Positions 18,611 through 28,193 are shown, counted from the stretch's first letter. The stretch is DNA of 64,000 bases from Nitratireductor pacificus pht-3B (GCF_000300335.1 NZ_AMRM01000019.1:1-64000); one strand, 5' to 3'. Numbers and translations are program-made. Notes: generated by a model from the letters alone, not told the origin.

Positions 18611-20023
18611 GTGCGCTTTTCGGTTACAACGGCTGGTGAACGCCTCCTTCCGGAGCGGCTTTCGGCGCGTGCGCAACCGGTTCTGGCACGCATAGACTCG
18701 CTGATTTCCGCGCGCGACGCACGCGGCGAAGCCGGACGCAACGCACTGATCGCCTTCGCCATCCGCATCCTCAACGCCGCGATCGCCTTCTTCAGCCAGG
18801 TCCTGCTCGCCCGATGGATGGGTGAGTTCGAATACGGGATCTTCGTCCTCGTCTGGGTGACGATGATCATTCTGGGCAACATTTCCTGCCTCGGCTTTCA
18901 CACCTCGGTCATCCGCTTCATTCCCGAATACCGCGCCAAGGGCGAGTTCGATGCCCTGCGCGGCATCAACCTTGCAAGTCGGCTCTTCGTGCTCGGCTCC
19001 TCGACGCTGTTCGCGGCCGTCGGCATCGCGGGCCTGTGGTACTTCGCTCCCTCCGTCGAGACCTACTATGTCGTCCCGTTCTATCTCGGCCTGATCTGCC
19101 TGCCGATGGCGGCACTGAGCGACCTGATGCAGGGCGTCTCGCGGGCCAATGCCTGGGTCATCTGGGCGCTGCTGCCCACCTATTTCGTGCGGCCGCTGCT
19201 GATCCTTCTGTTCATGGCGATCGCGCTTTTCGCCGGCTATCCGGCCGACGCGAAGACGGCGATCATTGCCGCGATCCTCGCCACCTACCTGACGACGCTG
19301 CTGCAGTTCGTCAGCGTCACGACACGGGTGGACCGCAAGATGCCGGCCGGCAAGCCGAGCTTCCGCATGCGGGAGTGGACGGCGGTGTCGCTGCCCATCT
19401 TCCTCGTCGAGAGCTTCTTCTTCCTGCTCACCAACGCGGATGTCCTGATGGTCGGGCGCTACATGGCGCCGACCGACGTCGCCGTCTACTTCGCCACCGT
19501 GAAGACGCTCGCCCTCGTCCATTTCGTCTATTTCGCGGTCAAGGCCGCGGTCGCCCAGCGCTATGCGTCCTTCATGCACGGCGGTGACCATGCCGGGCTG
19601 GAAACCTTCGCCCGCGAGACCGTGAGCTGGACCTTCTGGCCTTCGCTGGCCATGGGCGTTGTCGTGCTTCTCGCCGGCAAGCCGATGCTGATGCTGTTCG
19701 GCCCGGCCTTCACCGAGGGCTATCCGCTTCTCTTCCTGCTGGTGACGTGCATCGTCGCGCGCTCCGCGGTCGGCCCTGCCGAGAGCCTCCTGACCATGAG
19801 CGGCCACCAGAAGATCTGTGCCGCCGTCTACGCGGCGACGCTGGCGATCAATGTCGGACTCAACATGGTCCTGATCCCCCAATACGGCCTGTGGGGGGCA
19901 GCGCTGGCGACCGGCGTCGCCATGCTGTTCGAGGCGGCGATCCTGTTCGTCACCGTATGGCGCAAGCTCGGCATCGTCATGCTGATCTTCCTTCCCTTCA
20001 AGAAAACCGGGACCGGGTCATGA
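18611..20023 (+). CDS. Polysaccharide/lipid-linked oligosaccharide flippase (MVF/PST type)
   Basis: A 470-residue integral membrane protein with about twelve hydrophobic segments, resembling Wzx-like polysaccharide transporters. The N-terminus (about 1-40) is cytoplasmic; the first repeat starts NALIAFAIRILNAAIAFFSQVLLARWMG, typical of this family, followed by FEYGIFVL. It should flip a lipid-linked glycan across the inner membrane; the substrate is unknown. Start is GTG, with GGCGGAG upstream. The stop overlaps the next gene's ATG (ATGA), so it is coupled to an acyltransferase. No glycosyltransferase genes are nearby. Confidence 0.85.
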   Translation: MRFSVTTAGERLLPERLSARAQPVLARIDSLISARDARGEAGRNALIAFAIRILNAAIAFFSQVLLARWMGEFEYGIFVLVWVTMIILGNISCLGFHTSVIRFIPEYRAKGEFDALRGINLASRLFVLGSSTLFAAVGIAGLWYFAPSVETYYVVPFYLGLICLPMAALSDLMQGVSRANAWVIWALLPTYFVRPLLILLFMAIALFAGYPADAKTAIIAAILATYLTTLLQFVSVTTRVDRKMPAGKPSFRMREWTAVSLPIFLVESFFFLLTNADVLMVGRYMAPTDVAVYFATVKTLALVHFVYFAVKAAVAQRYASFMHGGDHAGLETFARETVSWTFWPSLAMGVVVLLAGKPMLMLFGPAFTEGYPLLFLLVTCIVARSAVGPAESLLTMSGHQKICAAVYAATLAINVGLNMVLIPQYGLWGAALATGVAMLFEAAILFVTVWRKLGIVMLIFLPFKKTGTGS

Positions 20024-21294
20024 GCATACCTCCCCTGCTGGAAGAACTGAGCGGCAGCGCGTCCGGCGCGATGATCGACGAGTTCGCCGGTCTGGCGGAG
20101 AACGCCGACCGGGCACAGCTTGAGCTGCTGGCAAGCCAGCGGCCGGAGCGCAAGCTCGCCATCTACCCCGCTGCGGCCGGTTTCGACCTGGTAGAGGAAC
20201 TCGACTATCTGGCGGCGCGCTCCATCGAAGCGAACATCTTCTTCAACCCGCGCTTTCTCGCACCGGCGATGCCGCGCCTTGAAGATCGCGAAGTGCGGCT
20301 GGCCGTCATCCGGGACGGCACCGAGATCAAGAGCCGCCTGCGGCTTCTCGTGCCGTTCTCCATTGAGCGCTCGACGCTTCCTTTCAGCACGCCGGTGCTG
20401 CGCACCTGGGCCAATCCTTTCGGCCCGCTCGGCACCCCCCTGGTCGATTTCGACGACCCGAGCGGCGTGATCGAGGATTTCTTCGCAATGCTCGCCCGGC
20501 CGCACCTGAACCTGCCGAAGGTCTTCGTCCTGCCGGATGTTCGGCTGGACGGCCCCTTCACCGCGATGCTGCGCGCCGTCGCCGAGGCGCGCAACCTGCC
20601 GTTCCAGATCACCAACCGGATCGAACGACCGATTCTGCAGAGCCAGGACGACGGCGACACCTATCTCAAGGCGTCCCTGCGCGCCCATCACTATCGCGAG
20701 TTCCGCCGCCTCAAGCGCCGCCTCGGCGAAAAGGGCAGGCTGGAATACAGCATCGCCCGCCATCCGGACGAGATCCGCGAGGGGGTCGAGGCTTTCCTCA
20801 CCCTGGAGGCCGCCGGCTGGAAGGGGCGCGAACGCACCGCCATGGCCATCGACCGCTACCGCGCGGCCTTTGCCCGTGAGGCCGTCCATCGTCTCGCCGA
20901 ACGCGACCTGTGCCGCGTCCACATGCTGACCCTCGACGGAACCGTGATCGCCTGCCTCATCGTCTTCATCGAGAACGGCACGGCCTACACCTGGAAGACT
21001 GCCTATGACGAGACCCTGTCGGCGTTCTCGCCGGGGACGCTGCTGATGATCGAGGTGACCAGGAACCATCTCGAGGACCCGAACATCGTGGTGACCGATT
21101 CCTGTGCGGTTCCCGACCACCCCGTCATGAGCCGCCTGTGGAGCGAGCGCCGCCCGCTCGGCACGATCGTCGTCGGGCTAACGCCGGACGCGGACCGTCA
21201 GGTGCGCAAGGCGACGGCGCAACTGAGCCTTTACCGTCGCACCCGCAACACGCTTCGGATCCTGCGCAACCGCCTACGGCGCAAACCCGGCTGA
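20020..21294 (+). CDS. GNAT-type acyltransferase, BioF2/FemAB-like
   Basis: A 424-residue soluble protein with the pattern of PF13480-type acyltransferases: N-terminal SIEANIFFNPRFLAPAM, a central LKASLRAHHYREFRRLKRRL, and the C-terminal ETLSAFSPGTLLMIEVTRN seen in proteins linked to exopolysaccharide synthesis. Translation starts at the ATG that overlaps the flippase stop by 4 bases, so the two are probably made in fixed proportion. I infer that it decorates the glycan or its lipid carrier before or after flipping; peptide-type activity as in FemAB is the alternative. Confidence 0.8.
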   Translation: MSIPPLLEELSGSASGAMIDEFAGLAENADRAQLELLASQRPERKLAIYPAAAGFDLVEELDYLAARSIEANIFFNPRFLAPAMPRLEDREVRLAVIRDGTEIKSRLRLLVPFSIERSTLPFSTPVLRTWANPFGPLGTPLVDFDDPSGVIEDFFAMLARPHLNLPKVFVLPDVRLDGPFTAMLRAVAEARNLPFQITNRIERPILQSQDDGDTYLKASLRAHHYREFRRLKRRLGEKGRLEYSIARHPDEIREGVEAFLTLEAAGWKGRERTAMAIDRYRAAFAREAVHRLAERDLCRVHMLTLDGTVIACLIVFIENGTAYTWKTAYDETLSAFSPGTLLMIEVTRNHLEDPNIVVTDSCAVPDHPVMSRLWSERRPLGTIVVGLTPDADRQVRKATAQLSLYRRTRNTLRILRNRLRRKPG

Positions 21295-21310
21295 CCGCGT
21301 TCCGGCAGAT

Positions 21311-24307
21311 CTAGAACTGCACGCCCAGTCGGGCGGACAGGCTGTGCTCGCGCATCCGGGCGGCGACAACGCCGTTATAGGTCAGCCGCAGGCTGGCGCG
21401 CTCGCCGAAATCGAGATCGGCACCCAGTCCGAGCAGGAGGGCGTTATCGGTGACCCGCGCGCCGGGCACCGAGAATGCCGGACCTCCCGCAGGGTCGGGT
21501 ACGCCGGGGCGTGCCTCCCCGAAAGCCGAGCGCCAGCCGGCCATCGCACTGAAACGCGCCGGCCGGTCGACGACCACCGTCTCGATCGCGGCTTTCACGC
21601 CCAGCGAGGCAAACGTCGTCTCGAACCGCGAAGCGCGGCCGGACAAGGCGGCATCGCCGGCTTCCCGATAGTCGTCGGTCCATAGTCTGGAATGGGCGAG
21701 ACCCGCGAACGGCTCCACCGAGACATTCTGCGCATCGAACCGGTAGCCCAGTTCACCAAAACCCTGCAGCCCGCGCCCCGCATAGCGCGCCGTAGCGCCG
21801 GCTGTGAAGCCAGTGCCGGGCGCTGCCCGTCGATGGGTGACGACGTCGTGCAGGCTGGCGACAAGCCCGCCCCGCAGCAACAATGCTCCCCACCGCGCGC
21901 CAGCATAGGCGCCCGCATGGTAGTTCCAGCTCTCAGCCCTGGAACCACGGACCTTGTCCCGGTAGGTTGATCGGCTGAAACCGGCCAGGACGCCGAAGCG
22001 CCATTGGTCCGACACCGGCGCGTCGGCACCCATGGCAAAACCGGCCGTCGCGTGTTTCAGGACGCCATCGTCCGCGCCACCGGTCGAGCGCCCCATGGCC
22101 CCGAAGGCGTCGCCCCAGAAGACCAGTTTCTCGCTCGACGCCGCCACCGGTTCGATCCCGCCCGGGCCATAGGCCATGAAGGCGGTCTCAGGGTCTCCAA
22201 CGCCGTCGAATGCCGCGTTCAGGCGCATCATCGTCGCGCTGCGCAGATGTCGGCCTTCCTCGATCATCCCGCTCGTCACATCGGCATGTATCTCGCCGCC
22301 CGCACTGTGGACCGACTGCGATGCCGTGGAGGACGACTGCTGGACCACGCCATCGGACCCGCCTTCGACCATGTCTTGAAGAACAGCGGGCTTATCTCCG
22401 CCTTCGACCGTGCCGGGAGAACCGTCGTCCTTGCTCTTGAAGGCGAGAACCAGTCCTTTCCCGTAGGTCACGACGGGTTCGAGAGAATCCGGGAGCCCGC
22501 TGGTCTCGATCCTGTCGAACTTTCCATAGCTGCTGTTGGCCGTGATGATCGTCATCGGCGCTTTTGCCGGCACGGTCCCCTCCTGGATCCGCACATGCAG
22601 GACCCCGCCGAGGATCACCGCATTCTGCAGGACATTGATCTTGTCATGCTCACCACCCGCCACGTCGATCACAAAACTGGCGTTCGGCAGGGCCAAGAGG
22701 GTCTTGGTCACAAAGAATTCACCGACCGCATTGCCGGTTGAGGGGCCTGGGTCGAGGGTGCCGGCGAGCGTGACGGTGCCGAACACGGCGCCGGTGCCGC
22801 GCAGCGTGGCGCCATGGCTGACGGCCACGGGGGAGGTGATGGTGCCGTCGATGCTCACCGTCCCGCCAAAAACCCTCGTGTCGCCCTTGTAGTAGCTGTT
22901 ACCCGTCAGGGTCAGGTTGCCCGCGCCACGCTTGACCAACCCTCCCGGTCCCCCGATGTCGCCTTCCCAGAGCGAATCGTACCCGCGCGTATCGACGTCA
23001 AAGTCCATGGGGAACCCCTTGGCGCCGAAAGTCTGGGGACCTTGAATGGCGCGCCCGAGATCGAACTTTCCGCGGCCGAAATCGCGCTGCCGGCCGGATT
23101 TCTGCGTCGTTGTCAGCGCCAGTTCGATCACCTGCCGCGCGGTCATGTAGGGAAAGGCCTGGCGCAGAACCGCGATACCCCCGGCAACGACCGGCGCCGC
23201 CTGCGACGTCCCGCGGCGAACCTTGTACCCGCCGCCCGGCTCCGTGGAGAGGATGGCGGCGTCCTCGGCGGTCTGCTGCGATGTCGGCGCATCGCCTCCC
23301 GGCGCTGCGAGGCACCACCGCCAGGCCAGGCCGCAGCCATTGCTGTAGCTCGCCAGATCCCCATTCCGGTCCGTCGCCACGACCGAGATCAGGCTGCCCT
23401 CCAGATCCGACCAGTCCAGCCTGGCGACCCGCGGGTCCGCGCGCGAGACGTAGACATACGTGTTGGGGTTCGCGATGTCCTTGGTGGCATCCACGTCCAG
23501 GAAGGCATAGATGTTCTTCCGCGTGTTCTCGGGCGTCACCAGAGGCAACAGGCCATGCCCCGAGGGATGGGCCGCCAGAAGAGGCTGGTCCTGGTAATCG
23601 TTGCCAGCCGAGAAGACCATCACGATATCCTTGTCGGCCGCCTGCTCCATCGCCGCATAGGCAAGCGGCGCGAGTTGCAGGGGGACGACGGCCGTGTCCA
23701 GAATCACGTTGTTGGAACCGTAGGGTTTCGGCGCGTTGAAGCCGATGCTGGCGCTGACATTGACCACATCGACACCGTGCATCCCGGCGTAGCTCAAAAG
23801 CGCGTTCATCGTGGTCAGTTCCTTGTCGTTCTTCAACGCCATGATCGTCGCGTCATATGCCACCCCCATCATGCCTCGGCCGTTGCGTGCAGCGCCGATG
23901 ATCCCGGCGACGTGCGTGCCGTGATGATTGCGGTCGCTCACATCCCGGCTGAAATCGGCAAAGGAATAGGAGAACGGCGACACCCGGCCCTGAAACTCGG
24001 GATGCGTGACATCCAGCCCGGTGTCGAGGACCCCGACCACTATGTCCTTGCCGGTATAGCCGCGCGCATAGGCTTCGGCGGCATCGATGTGCTCGAGGAA
24101 CCAGCTGCTGTGATACTCGTCCGTGAGGAAGTCGAGGGGATTGTCCGATGGCCCCGGAACGTCTCCCATCCCGAACAGGTCGAGCACGCCGGCGACGAAA
24201 TCGCTCGGCAACGGCTGGAGGGGGTCGGCCAATGGCGCGGGAATGTCCCAGCTGACGCACAGCGCGAAAACCCCGGCGGCGAGCCGGAGGCGAATGGATG
24301 TATGCAA
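21311..24307 (-). CDS. Subtilisin-like (S8) serine protease autotransporter
   Basis: A 998-residue type V secreted protease. The N-terminus is a signal peptide (about 1-27). The subtilase domain (about 85-410) has the full triad: Asp95 in VLDTG, His129 in HHGTHVAG and Ser368 in GTSQAAP, with the oxyanion Asn in SAGND (236). Then come beta-helix passenger repeats (about 450-560, with LTLTGN, GGTVSIDG and LAGTLDPG) and a C-terminal autotransporter barrel (about 730-998) ending in Phe (ARLGVQF). It likely acts at the cell surface. It is convergent with the flippase-acyltransferase pair and 16 bases from it. No dedicated regulator is adjacent. Confidence 0.93.
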   Translation of the reverse strand: MHTSIRLRLAAGVFALCVSWDIPAPLADPLQPLPSDFVAGVLDLFGMGDVPGPSDNPLDFLTDEYHSSWFLEHIDAAEAYARGYTGKDIVVGVLDTGLDVTHPEFQGRVSPFSYSFADFSRDVSDRNHHGTHVAGIIGAARNGRGMMGVAYDATIMALKNDKELTTMNALLSYAGMHGVDVVNVSASIGFNAPKPYGSNNVILDTAVVPLQLAPLAYAAMEQAADKDIVMVFSAGNDYQDQPLLAAHPSGHGLLPLVTPENTRKNIYAFLDVDATKDIANPNTYVYVSRADPRVARLDWSDLEGSLISVVATDRNGDLASYSNGCGLAWRWCLAAPGGDAPTSQQTAEDAAILSTEPGGGYKVRRGTSQAAPVVAGGIAVLRQAFPYMTARQVIELALTTTQKSGRQRDFGRGKFDLGRAIQGPQTFGAKGFPMDFDVDTRGYDSLWEGDIGGPGGLVKRGAGNLTLTGNSYYKGDTRVFGGTVSIDGTITSPVAVSHGATLRGTGAVFGTVTLAGTLDPGPSTGNAVGEFFVTKTLLALPNASFVIDVAGGEHDKINVLQNAVILGGVLHVRIQEGTVPAKAPMTIITANSSYGKFDRIETSGLPDSLEPVVTYGKGLVLAFKSKDDGSPGTVEGGDKPAVLQDMVEGGSDGVVQQSSSTASQSVHSAGGEIHADVTSGMIEEGRHLRSATMMRLNAAFDGVGDPETAFMAYGPGGIEPVAASSEKLVFWGDAFGAMGRSTGGADDGVLKHATAGFAMGADAPVSDQWRFGVLAGFSRSTYRDKVRGSRAESWNYHAGAYAGARWGALLLRGGLVASLHDVVTHRRAAPGTGFTAGATARYAGRGLQGFGELGYRFDAQNVSVEPFAGLAHSRLWTDDYREAGDAALSGRASRFETTFASLGVKAAIETVVVDRPARFSAMAGWRSAFGEARPGVPDPAGGPAFSVPGARVTDNALLLGLGADLDFGERASLRLTYNGVVAARMREHSLSARLGVQF

Positions 24308-24502
24308 TGTCTCAGTCCTTGAACTGAAGAAGTGCGGCCAGCGCCGCAGGCAACGCGATGATCAGAGAATCATAAGCGATTGCAGTCACTTCGGGACGGA
24401 TTCCAGGCGGTCGGGAGCACCGGGAAGGCATGCCGCGCCGGTCGCGACGGCGCGGCCCATCTTCCCGCGCGGTCGCTTCCGACCCGGATGGATCGCAGCC
24501 CG

Positions 24503-26140
24503 CTACTCCGCATCGGCCTCACGCCGTGCCTGATCGCGGAAGATGCGGCGGATGACCTTGCCGGTCGTCGTCAGGGGCATCGATTCGACGAATGCCACCT
24601 CGCGCGGATACTCATGCGCGGAAAGCCGGTCGCGGACCCACAGGCGGATCTCCTCCGCCAGCGCGTCGCTGGGTTCCACCCCGGCGCGCAGGACGATGTA
24701 GGCCTTGACGATCTCCGTGCGCATCGGATCCGGCTTGCCGACGGCGGCGGCGAGCGCCACCTGCGGATGGCCCGTCAGGCAATCCTCGATCTCGGTCGGG
24801 CCGATGCGGTAGCCCGACGAGGTGATCACGTCGTCGTCGCGCCCGACGAAGTGCACATATCCGTCGTCGTCGCGGACGCCCTGGTCGCCGGTCGTCATCC
24901 AGTCACCGACGAATTTCTCGCGCGTCGCCTTCTCGTTCTGCCAGTATTGCAGGAACATCACCGGGTCCGGACGCCGGACGGCGATGTCGCCCGCCTCGCC
25001 CGTCCTTGCGGGTCGTCCCTCGCCGTCGATCACCGCCACCCGATGCCCCGGCACCGGCAGTCCGATCGCGCCCGGCCGGCCCACGCCGAGCGCATGGCAG
25101 GACGACAGGACCAGATTGCACTCGGTCTGGCCGTAGAACTCGTTGATCGCCAGCCCGAGTTCCGCGCGCGCCCATTCGAACGTCTCCCGGCCGAGCGCCT
25201 CGCCGCCCGAGCCGACCGTGCGCAGCGAAAGGGCGAAGCGGCGGGGAATGTCGGGCACCGCCTTCAGCATGCGAAGCGCCGTTGGCGGGATGAAGGCATT
25301 CCGCACCTTCATCTTCTCCATCAGTCCGAGCGCCGTCTCGGGATCGAACTTTTCGAACCGGCCGGCAACCACCGGCACGCCGAGATAGAGACCCGGCAGC
25401 AGCACGTTCAGCAGTCCGCCGGCCCAGGCCCAGTCGGCGGGTGTCCAAAGCAGATCCCTGTCCTGCGGCAGGAATTCGTGGTGGAACTGAACCCCCGGCA
25501 GATGACCGAGCAGCACGCGATGGCCGTGCAGGGCGCCCTTCGGAGGGCCGGTGGTGCCGGATGTGAAGATCATCATCGCCGGATCGTCGGGGCCGGTATC
25601 CTCCGCCGCGAACTGCCCCGTATGATCGGCGACGAGGCGCCGGAAATCGACCGCGCCCCGATCCGCGCCGTCCACGGACACGGCAAGCTCCAGGGCGGGA
25701 AGACGCCCGCGGATCGGCGTCAGCTTCGCCAGCCCCGCCTCATTGGTGATGACGGCCTTCGCGCCGGCGGTGAACAGCCGGTATTCCAGCGCCTCCATGC
25801 CGAACAGCAGCGCCAGCGGCACCGCGATCGCGCCGAGCTTGTAGATCGCCGCATGGGCGATCGCGGTTTCGAAGGACTGCGGCAGCAGCAGCGCCACCCG
25901 GTCGCCGCGCGCAACGCCGCTCCGTCTCAGGCTGCCGGCCAGCGCGTCCGACTGCGCCGCGAGCGCGCCATAGGTCAGCGTTGCTGCGGCTCCGTCCGCA
26001 CGATACTCGTAGAGCGCTATCCGCTCCGGCGCCTGCGCCGCCCAGGCGTCAGAAATGGCCGTCCCGATGTTGAAGCGCCGCGGGATGTCCCAGCGGAATC
26101 CCTCATAGAGCGCCTGATAAGTCTCACGCCGCTCAAGCAT
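24503..26140 (-). CDS. Acyl-CoA synthetase (AMP-forming, ACSM-like)
   Basis: Activates a carboxylic acid to its CoA thioester through an acyl-adenylate. The 545-residue protein has the AMP phosphate-binding loop FTSGTTGPPKG (192-202), the NEFYGQTECN adenine motif, TGDQG, the GYRIGPTEIED hinge and the catalytic Lys in TTTGKVIRR. The overall pattern fits medium-chain acyl-CoA ligases rather than acetyl-CoA synthetase. The ATG at 26140, with GGAGGAGGG upstream, is preferred over a start eight codons earlier that would lie before this site. Substrate is not predictable from sequence. Confidence 0.9.
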   Translation of the reverse strand: MLERRETYQALYEGFRWDIPRRFNIGTAISDAWAAQAPERIALYEYRADGAAATLTYGALAAQSDALAGSLRRSGVARGDRVALLLPQSFETAIAHAAIYKLGAIAVPLALLFGMEALEYRLFTAGAKAVITNEAGLAKLTPIRGRLPALELAVSVDGADRGAVDFRRLVADHTGQFAAEDTGPDDPAMMIFTSGTTGPPKGALHGHRVLLGHLPGVQFHHEFLPQDRDLLWTPADWAWAGGLLNVLLPGLYLGVPVVAGRFEKFDPETALGLMEKMKVRNAFIPPTALRMLKAVPDIPRRFALSLRTVGSGGEALGRETFEWARAELGLAINEFYGQTECNLVLSSCHALGVGRPGAIGLPVPGHRVAVIDGEGRPARTGEAGDIAVRRPDPVMFLQYWQNEKATREKFVGDWMTTGDQGVRDDDGYVHFVGRDDDVITSSGYRIGPTEIEDCLTGHPQVALAAAVGKPDPMRTEIVKAYIVLRAGVEPSDALAEEIRLWVRDRLSAHEYPREVAFVESMPLTTTGKVIRRIFRDQARREADAE

Positions 26141-26272
26141 GAATACAGGCCCTCCTCCCGGCACCGGTCAGCATGATCGCAAATCGTTGTAACATACACG
26201 CTTGCGGATTGAAGCTGGCGCTATATCGGTGGTACGCGGCTTTCGGCGGCAATGGGCCGCCGGAGCGTCTGG

Positions 26273-26734
26273 TCAGTCTCGCGTCCAGATAACCGGAAGC
26301 AGCCCGTCATCGTCAAGCGCGTCAGCAACCACAAAGCCGGCTTTCTGTGCGCAACCGATGCTGGCCCGATTATCCGGTTCGATGCTCCCACTCAGAACAC
26401 GGAATGCCGGCGCTTCGGTTTGCAGGAAGTGCCGCAGACTGGCCGTCCCAATGCCCTTGCCGCGCAGATCTGGTTTCACAGCCAAATCTATGAACCCCAC
26501 CCCGTCATCCTCGCGATCGACCTGAATCGCTGCAATCGCCTGCCCGTCTTCCTGGCACACGATCCAGCATTGCGACTTAGGTCCCTGTATATGGGCGAAC
26601 CAGGCGTCGGTCGGATAGGAAAGGCGGCGGGACAACTCCCTGTCGCGAAACCATTCCCGCAGAATCGAAAGGTCGTCTGCGCCAAAAGGGCGCAACCACA
26701 AACCGGCATCGCCGTTCATCGGCATGTCTGTCAT
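26273..26734 (-). CDS. GNAT family N-acetyltransferase
   Basis: A compact 153-residue acetyltransferase in which nearly the whole length is one GNAT domain: LRPFGADDLSILREWF at the start, the acetyl-CoA loop DLRGKGIGTASL (about 93-104) and EPDNRASIGCAQKAGF, with a WTRD end. It resembles the RimJ/AacA4-like branch that acetylates ribosomal proteins or aminoglycosides; the actual substrate is unknown. It starts 16 bases from the tRNA-Leu gene on the same strand, so it may be read from the tRNA promoter. Confidence 0.85.
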   Translation of the reverse strand: MTDMPMNGDAGLWLRPFGADDLSILREWFRDRELSRRLSYPTDAWFAHIQGPKSQCWIVCQEDGQAIAAIQVDREDDGVGFIDLAVKPDLRGKGIGTASLRHFLQTEAPAFRVLSGSIEPDNRASIGCAQKAGFVVADALDDDGLLPVIWTRD

Positions 26735-26750
26735 CCACGAAGAAGAGAAA

Positions 26751-26835
26751 TGGTGCCCCTGGCCGGGATCGAACCAGCACTCCTTGCGGAACTCGATTTT
26801 GAGTCGAGCGCGTCTACCAATTCCGCCACAGGGGC
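26751..26835 (-). tRNA. tRNA-Leu (anticodon CAA)
   Basis: A class II tRNA of 85 bases with the acceptor stem GCCCCTG pairing CAGGGGC and an encoded CCA end. The anticodon stem CTCGA/TCGAG holds a seven-base loop CTCAAAA, which gives CAA and reads UUG. The long variable arm and GGTTCGATCC T-loop are present. No integrase or attachment-site duplication flanks it. Confidence 0.96.
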
Positions 26836-26991
26836 CCCGCCGAACGGCCGGACAGGCAGCGGACTATACGGTGAAGCCTGTTCCCGTCAACACGTCGCCG
26901 CCGCAATTCTCACGGTGGCCTCCTGATTTACAAGCGCCGTTGCGCAGACCGGCGACTGCCGCTAGACAAAAGCCCTCACCGAGGGCACCCC

Positions 26992-27573
26992 ATGCTTCGA
27001 AGACTGTACGACTGGACCATGTCGCTCGCCGCGACGCGACACGCGGAGAAGGCGCTTGCCTCGGTCTCCTTCATCGAAAGCTCGTTCTTTCCGATCCCGC
27101 CGGACGTGCTGCTCATCCCGATGGTGCTGTCCCAACGGGCGAAATGGCTGCGCTACGCGCTCATCTGCACCCTCAGCTCCGTGCTGGGGGCGCTGCTCGG
27201 CTATGTCATCGGCGCTTTTCTCTACGAAACCATCGGCCAGCCGATCCTTGCGTTCTACGGCAAGGAGAACGCCTTCGAGCAGGTGGCCGGCTGGTACAAC
27301 ACCTGGGGCGGCTGGGGCGTGCTGTTCGCCGCGGTGACGCCATTCCCCTACAAGGTGCTGACGATCTTCTCCGGCGCCACCGGGCTGAACCTCATGACCT
27401 TCGTCGTCGTGTCGATCATCGGCCGCGGCCTGCGCTTTTTCCTGGTCTCCTGGCTCCTCTACCATTTCGGACCGCCGATCCGCATCTTCATCGAGAAGAA
27501 TCTCGGCCTTCTTTTCACCCTTTTCATGGTTTTGCTGATCGGCGGCTTCGTCGCCATTCGCTTTGTTTTCTAG
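26992..27573 (+). CDS. YqaA family membrane protein (SNARE-associated/DedA superfamily)
   Basis: A 193-residue inner-membrane protein with a short YqaA-type DedA fold. It has the hydrophobic N-terminal segment with FIESSFFPIPPDVLLIP, the conserved Glu/Pro/Asp-bearing re-entrant motif of the superfamily, and the second half with TPFPYKVLTIFSGATG, followed by hydrophobic helices to the end. DedA proteins flip polyprenyl phosphate or phospholipids; this subgroup has no defined substrate. It precedes dsbB by 9 bases on the same strand, so a two-gene operon is likely. Confidence 0.88.
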   Translation: MLRRLYDWTMSLAATRHAEKALASVSFIESSFFPIPPDVLLIPMVLSQRAKWLRYALICTLSSVLGALLGYVIGAFLYETIGQPILAFYGKENAFEQVAGWYNTWGGWGVLFAAVTPFPYKVLTIFSGATGLNLMTFVVVSIIGRGLRFFLVSWLLYHFGPPIRIFIEKNLGLLFTLFMVLLIGGFVAIRFVF

Positions 27574-27582
27574 AGGTTTTTC

Positions 27583-28092
27583 ATGTCCCTGAGCGCGCCG
27601 ACCGGCAAGACCCAGACTTTTGGCGCAGCACTCCTTGCCCTCGGCATGGCGGCGACCGTCGGCACCGCGCTCGGCTTCGAGCATATCGGCGGCTACCTGC
27701 CCTGCCTGCTGTGCATCGAGCAGCGCACGCCCTATTACATCGGCGCACCGCTGATGCTGCTGGCCTTCCTCGCCTCCTGGCTGAAGGCGCCCCCGGTCGT
27801 CACGCGCGGGCTGCTGGCCGTCGGCGGCGCACTGATGCTCTACGGGATGGGGCTCGGCGCCTATCATGCCGGCGTCGAATGGGGCTGGTGGGAGGGCCCG
27901 GCCGATTGCGGCGTCGCCGTCATGCCCAGCAGCAGGGCCGGCGGCAACCTGCTCGATCAGCTCAACGCCGTGATACCGCCGTCCTGCAGCCAGGCGGCCG
28001 GACGCTTCCTTGGCCTCTCCTTCGCCGGCTGGAACGTGCTGGCAAGCGCGTTGTGGGCGGCCATCGCCCTGCGCGCCGCGTTCCGGCGCTGA
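27583..28092 (+). CDS. dsbB: Disulfide bond formation protein DsbB
   Basis: Reoxidises DsbA in the periplasm and passes the electrons to ubiquinone. The 169-residue protein has four predicted transmembrane helices; the first cysteine pair is CLLC (41, 44) after the first helix, and the second is Cys109 (ADCGV) with Cys135 (PPSCS) in the second periplasmic loop, as in functional DsbB proteins. yqaA precedes it by 9 bases. Its stop lies just before repeat copy A, which separates it from the convergent HNH gene. Confidence 0.92.
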   Translation: MSLSAPTGKTQTFGAALLALGMAATVGTALGFEHIGGYLPCLLCIEQRTPYYIGAPLMLLAFLASWLKAPPVVTRGLLAVGGALMLYGMGLGAYHAGVEWGWWEGPADCGVAVMPSSRAGGNLLDQLNAVIPPSCSQAAGRFLGLSFAGWNVLASALWAAIALRAAFRR

Positions 28093-28093
28093 A

Positions 28094-28193
28094 GCCTTTT
28101 GCAATCAGGTGGAATCACCTGACGTCCGCAGAAACGCGTAAAAACAGGAGAATTGATCCATTCCGCGTTTCAGTGAAACGTTGAAGGGGTCTA
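28094..28193. repeat. Two-hairpin dispersed repeat, copy A
   Basis: About 100 bases homologous to 38285-38384 and 56022-56120. The first hairpin is TCAGGTG (28105-28111), loop GAAT, CACCTGA (28116-28122). The second is formed by GATCC (28155-28159) with GGGTC, around an inner CGTTTC/GAAACG (28166-28171, 28175-28180). It lies between convergent dsbB and the HNH gene; its right end supplies the HNH stop codon (28191-28193). Confidence 0.85.

Noticed and set aside
26751-26835. tRNA-Leu as an integration site of a genomic island
   Set aside because: No integrase, no partial tRNA duplicate and no mobile genes on either side; neighbours look chromosomal.
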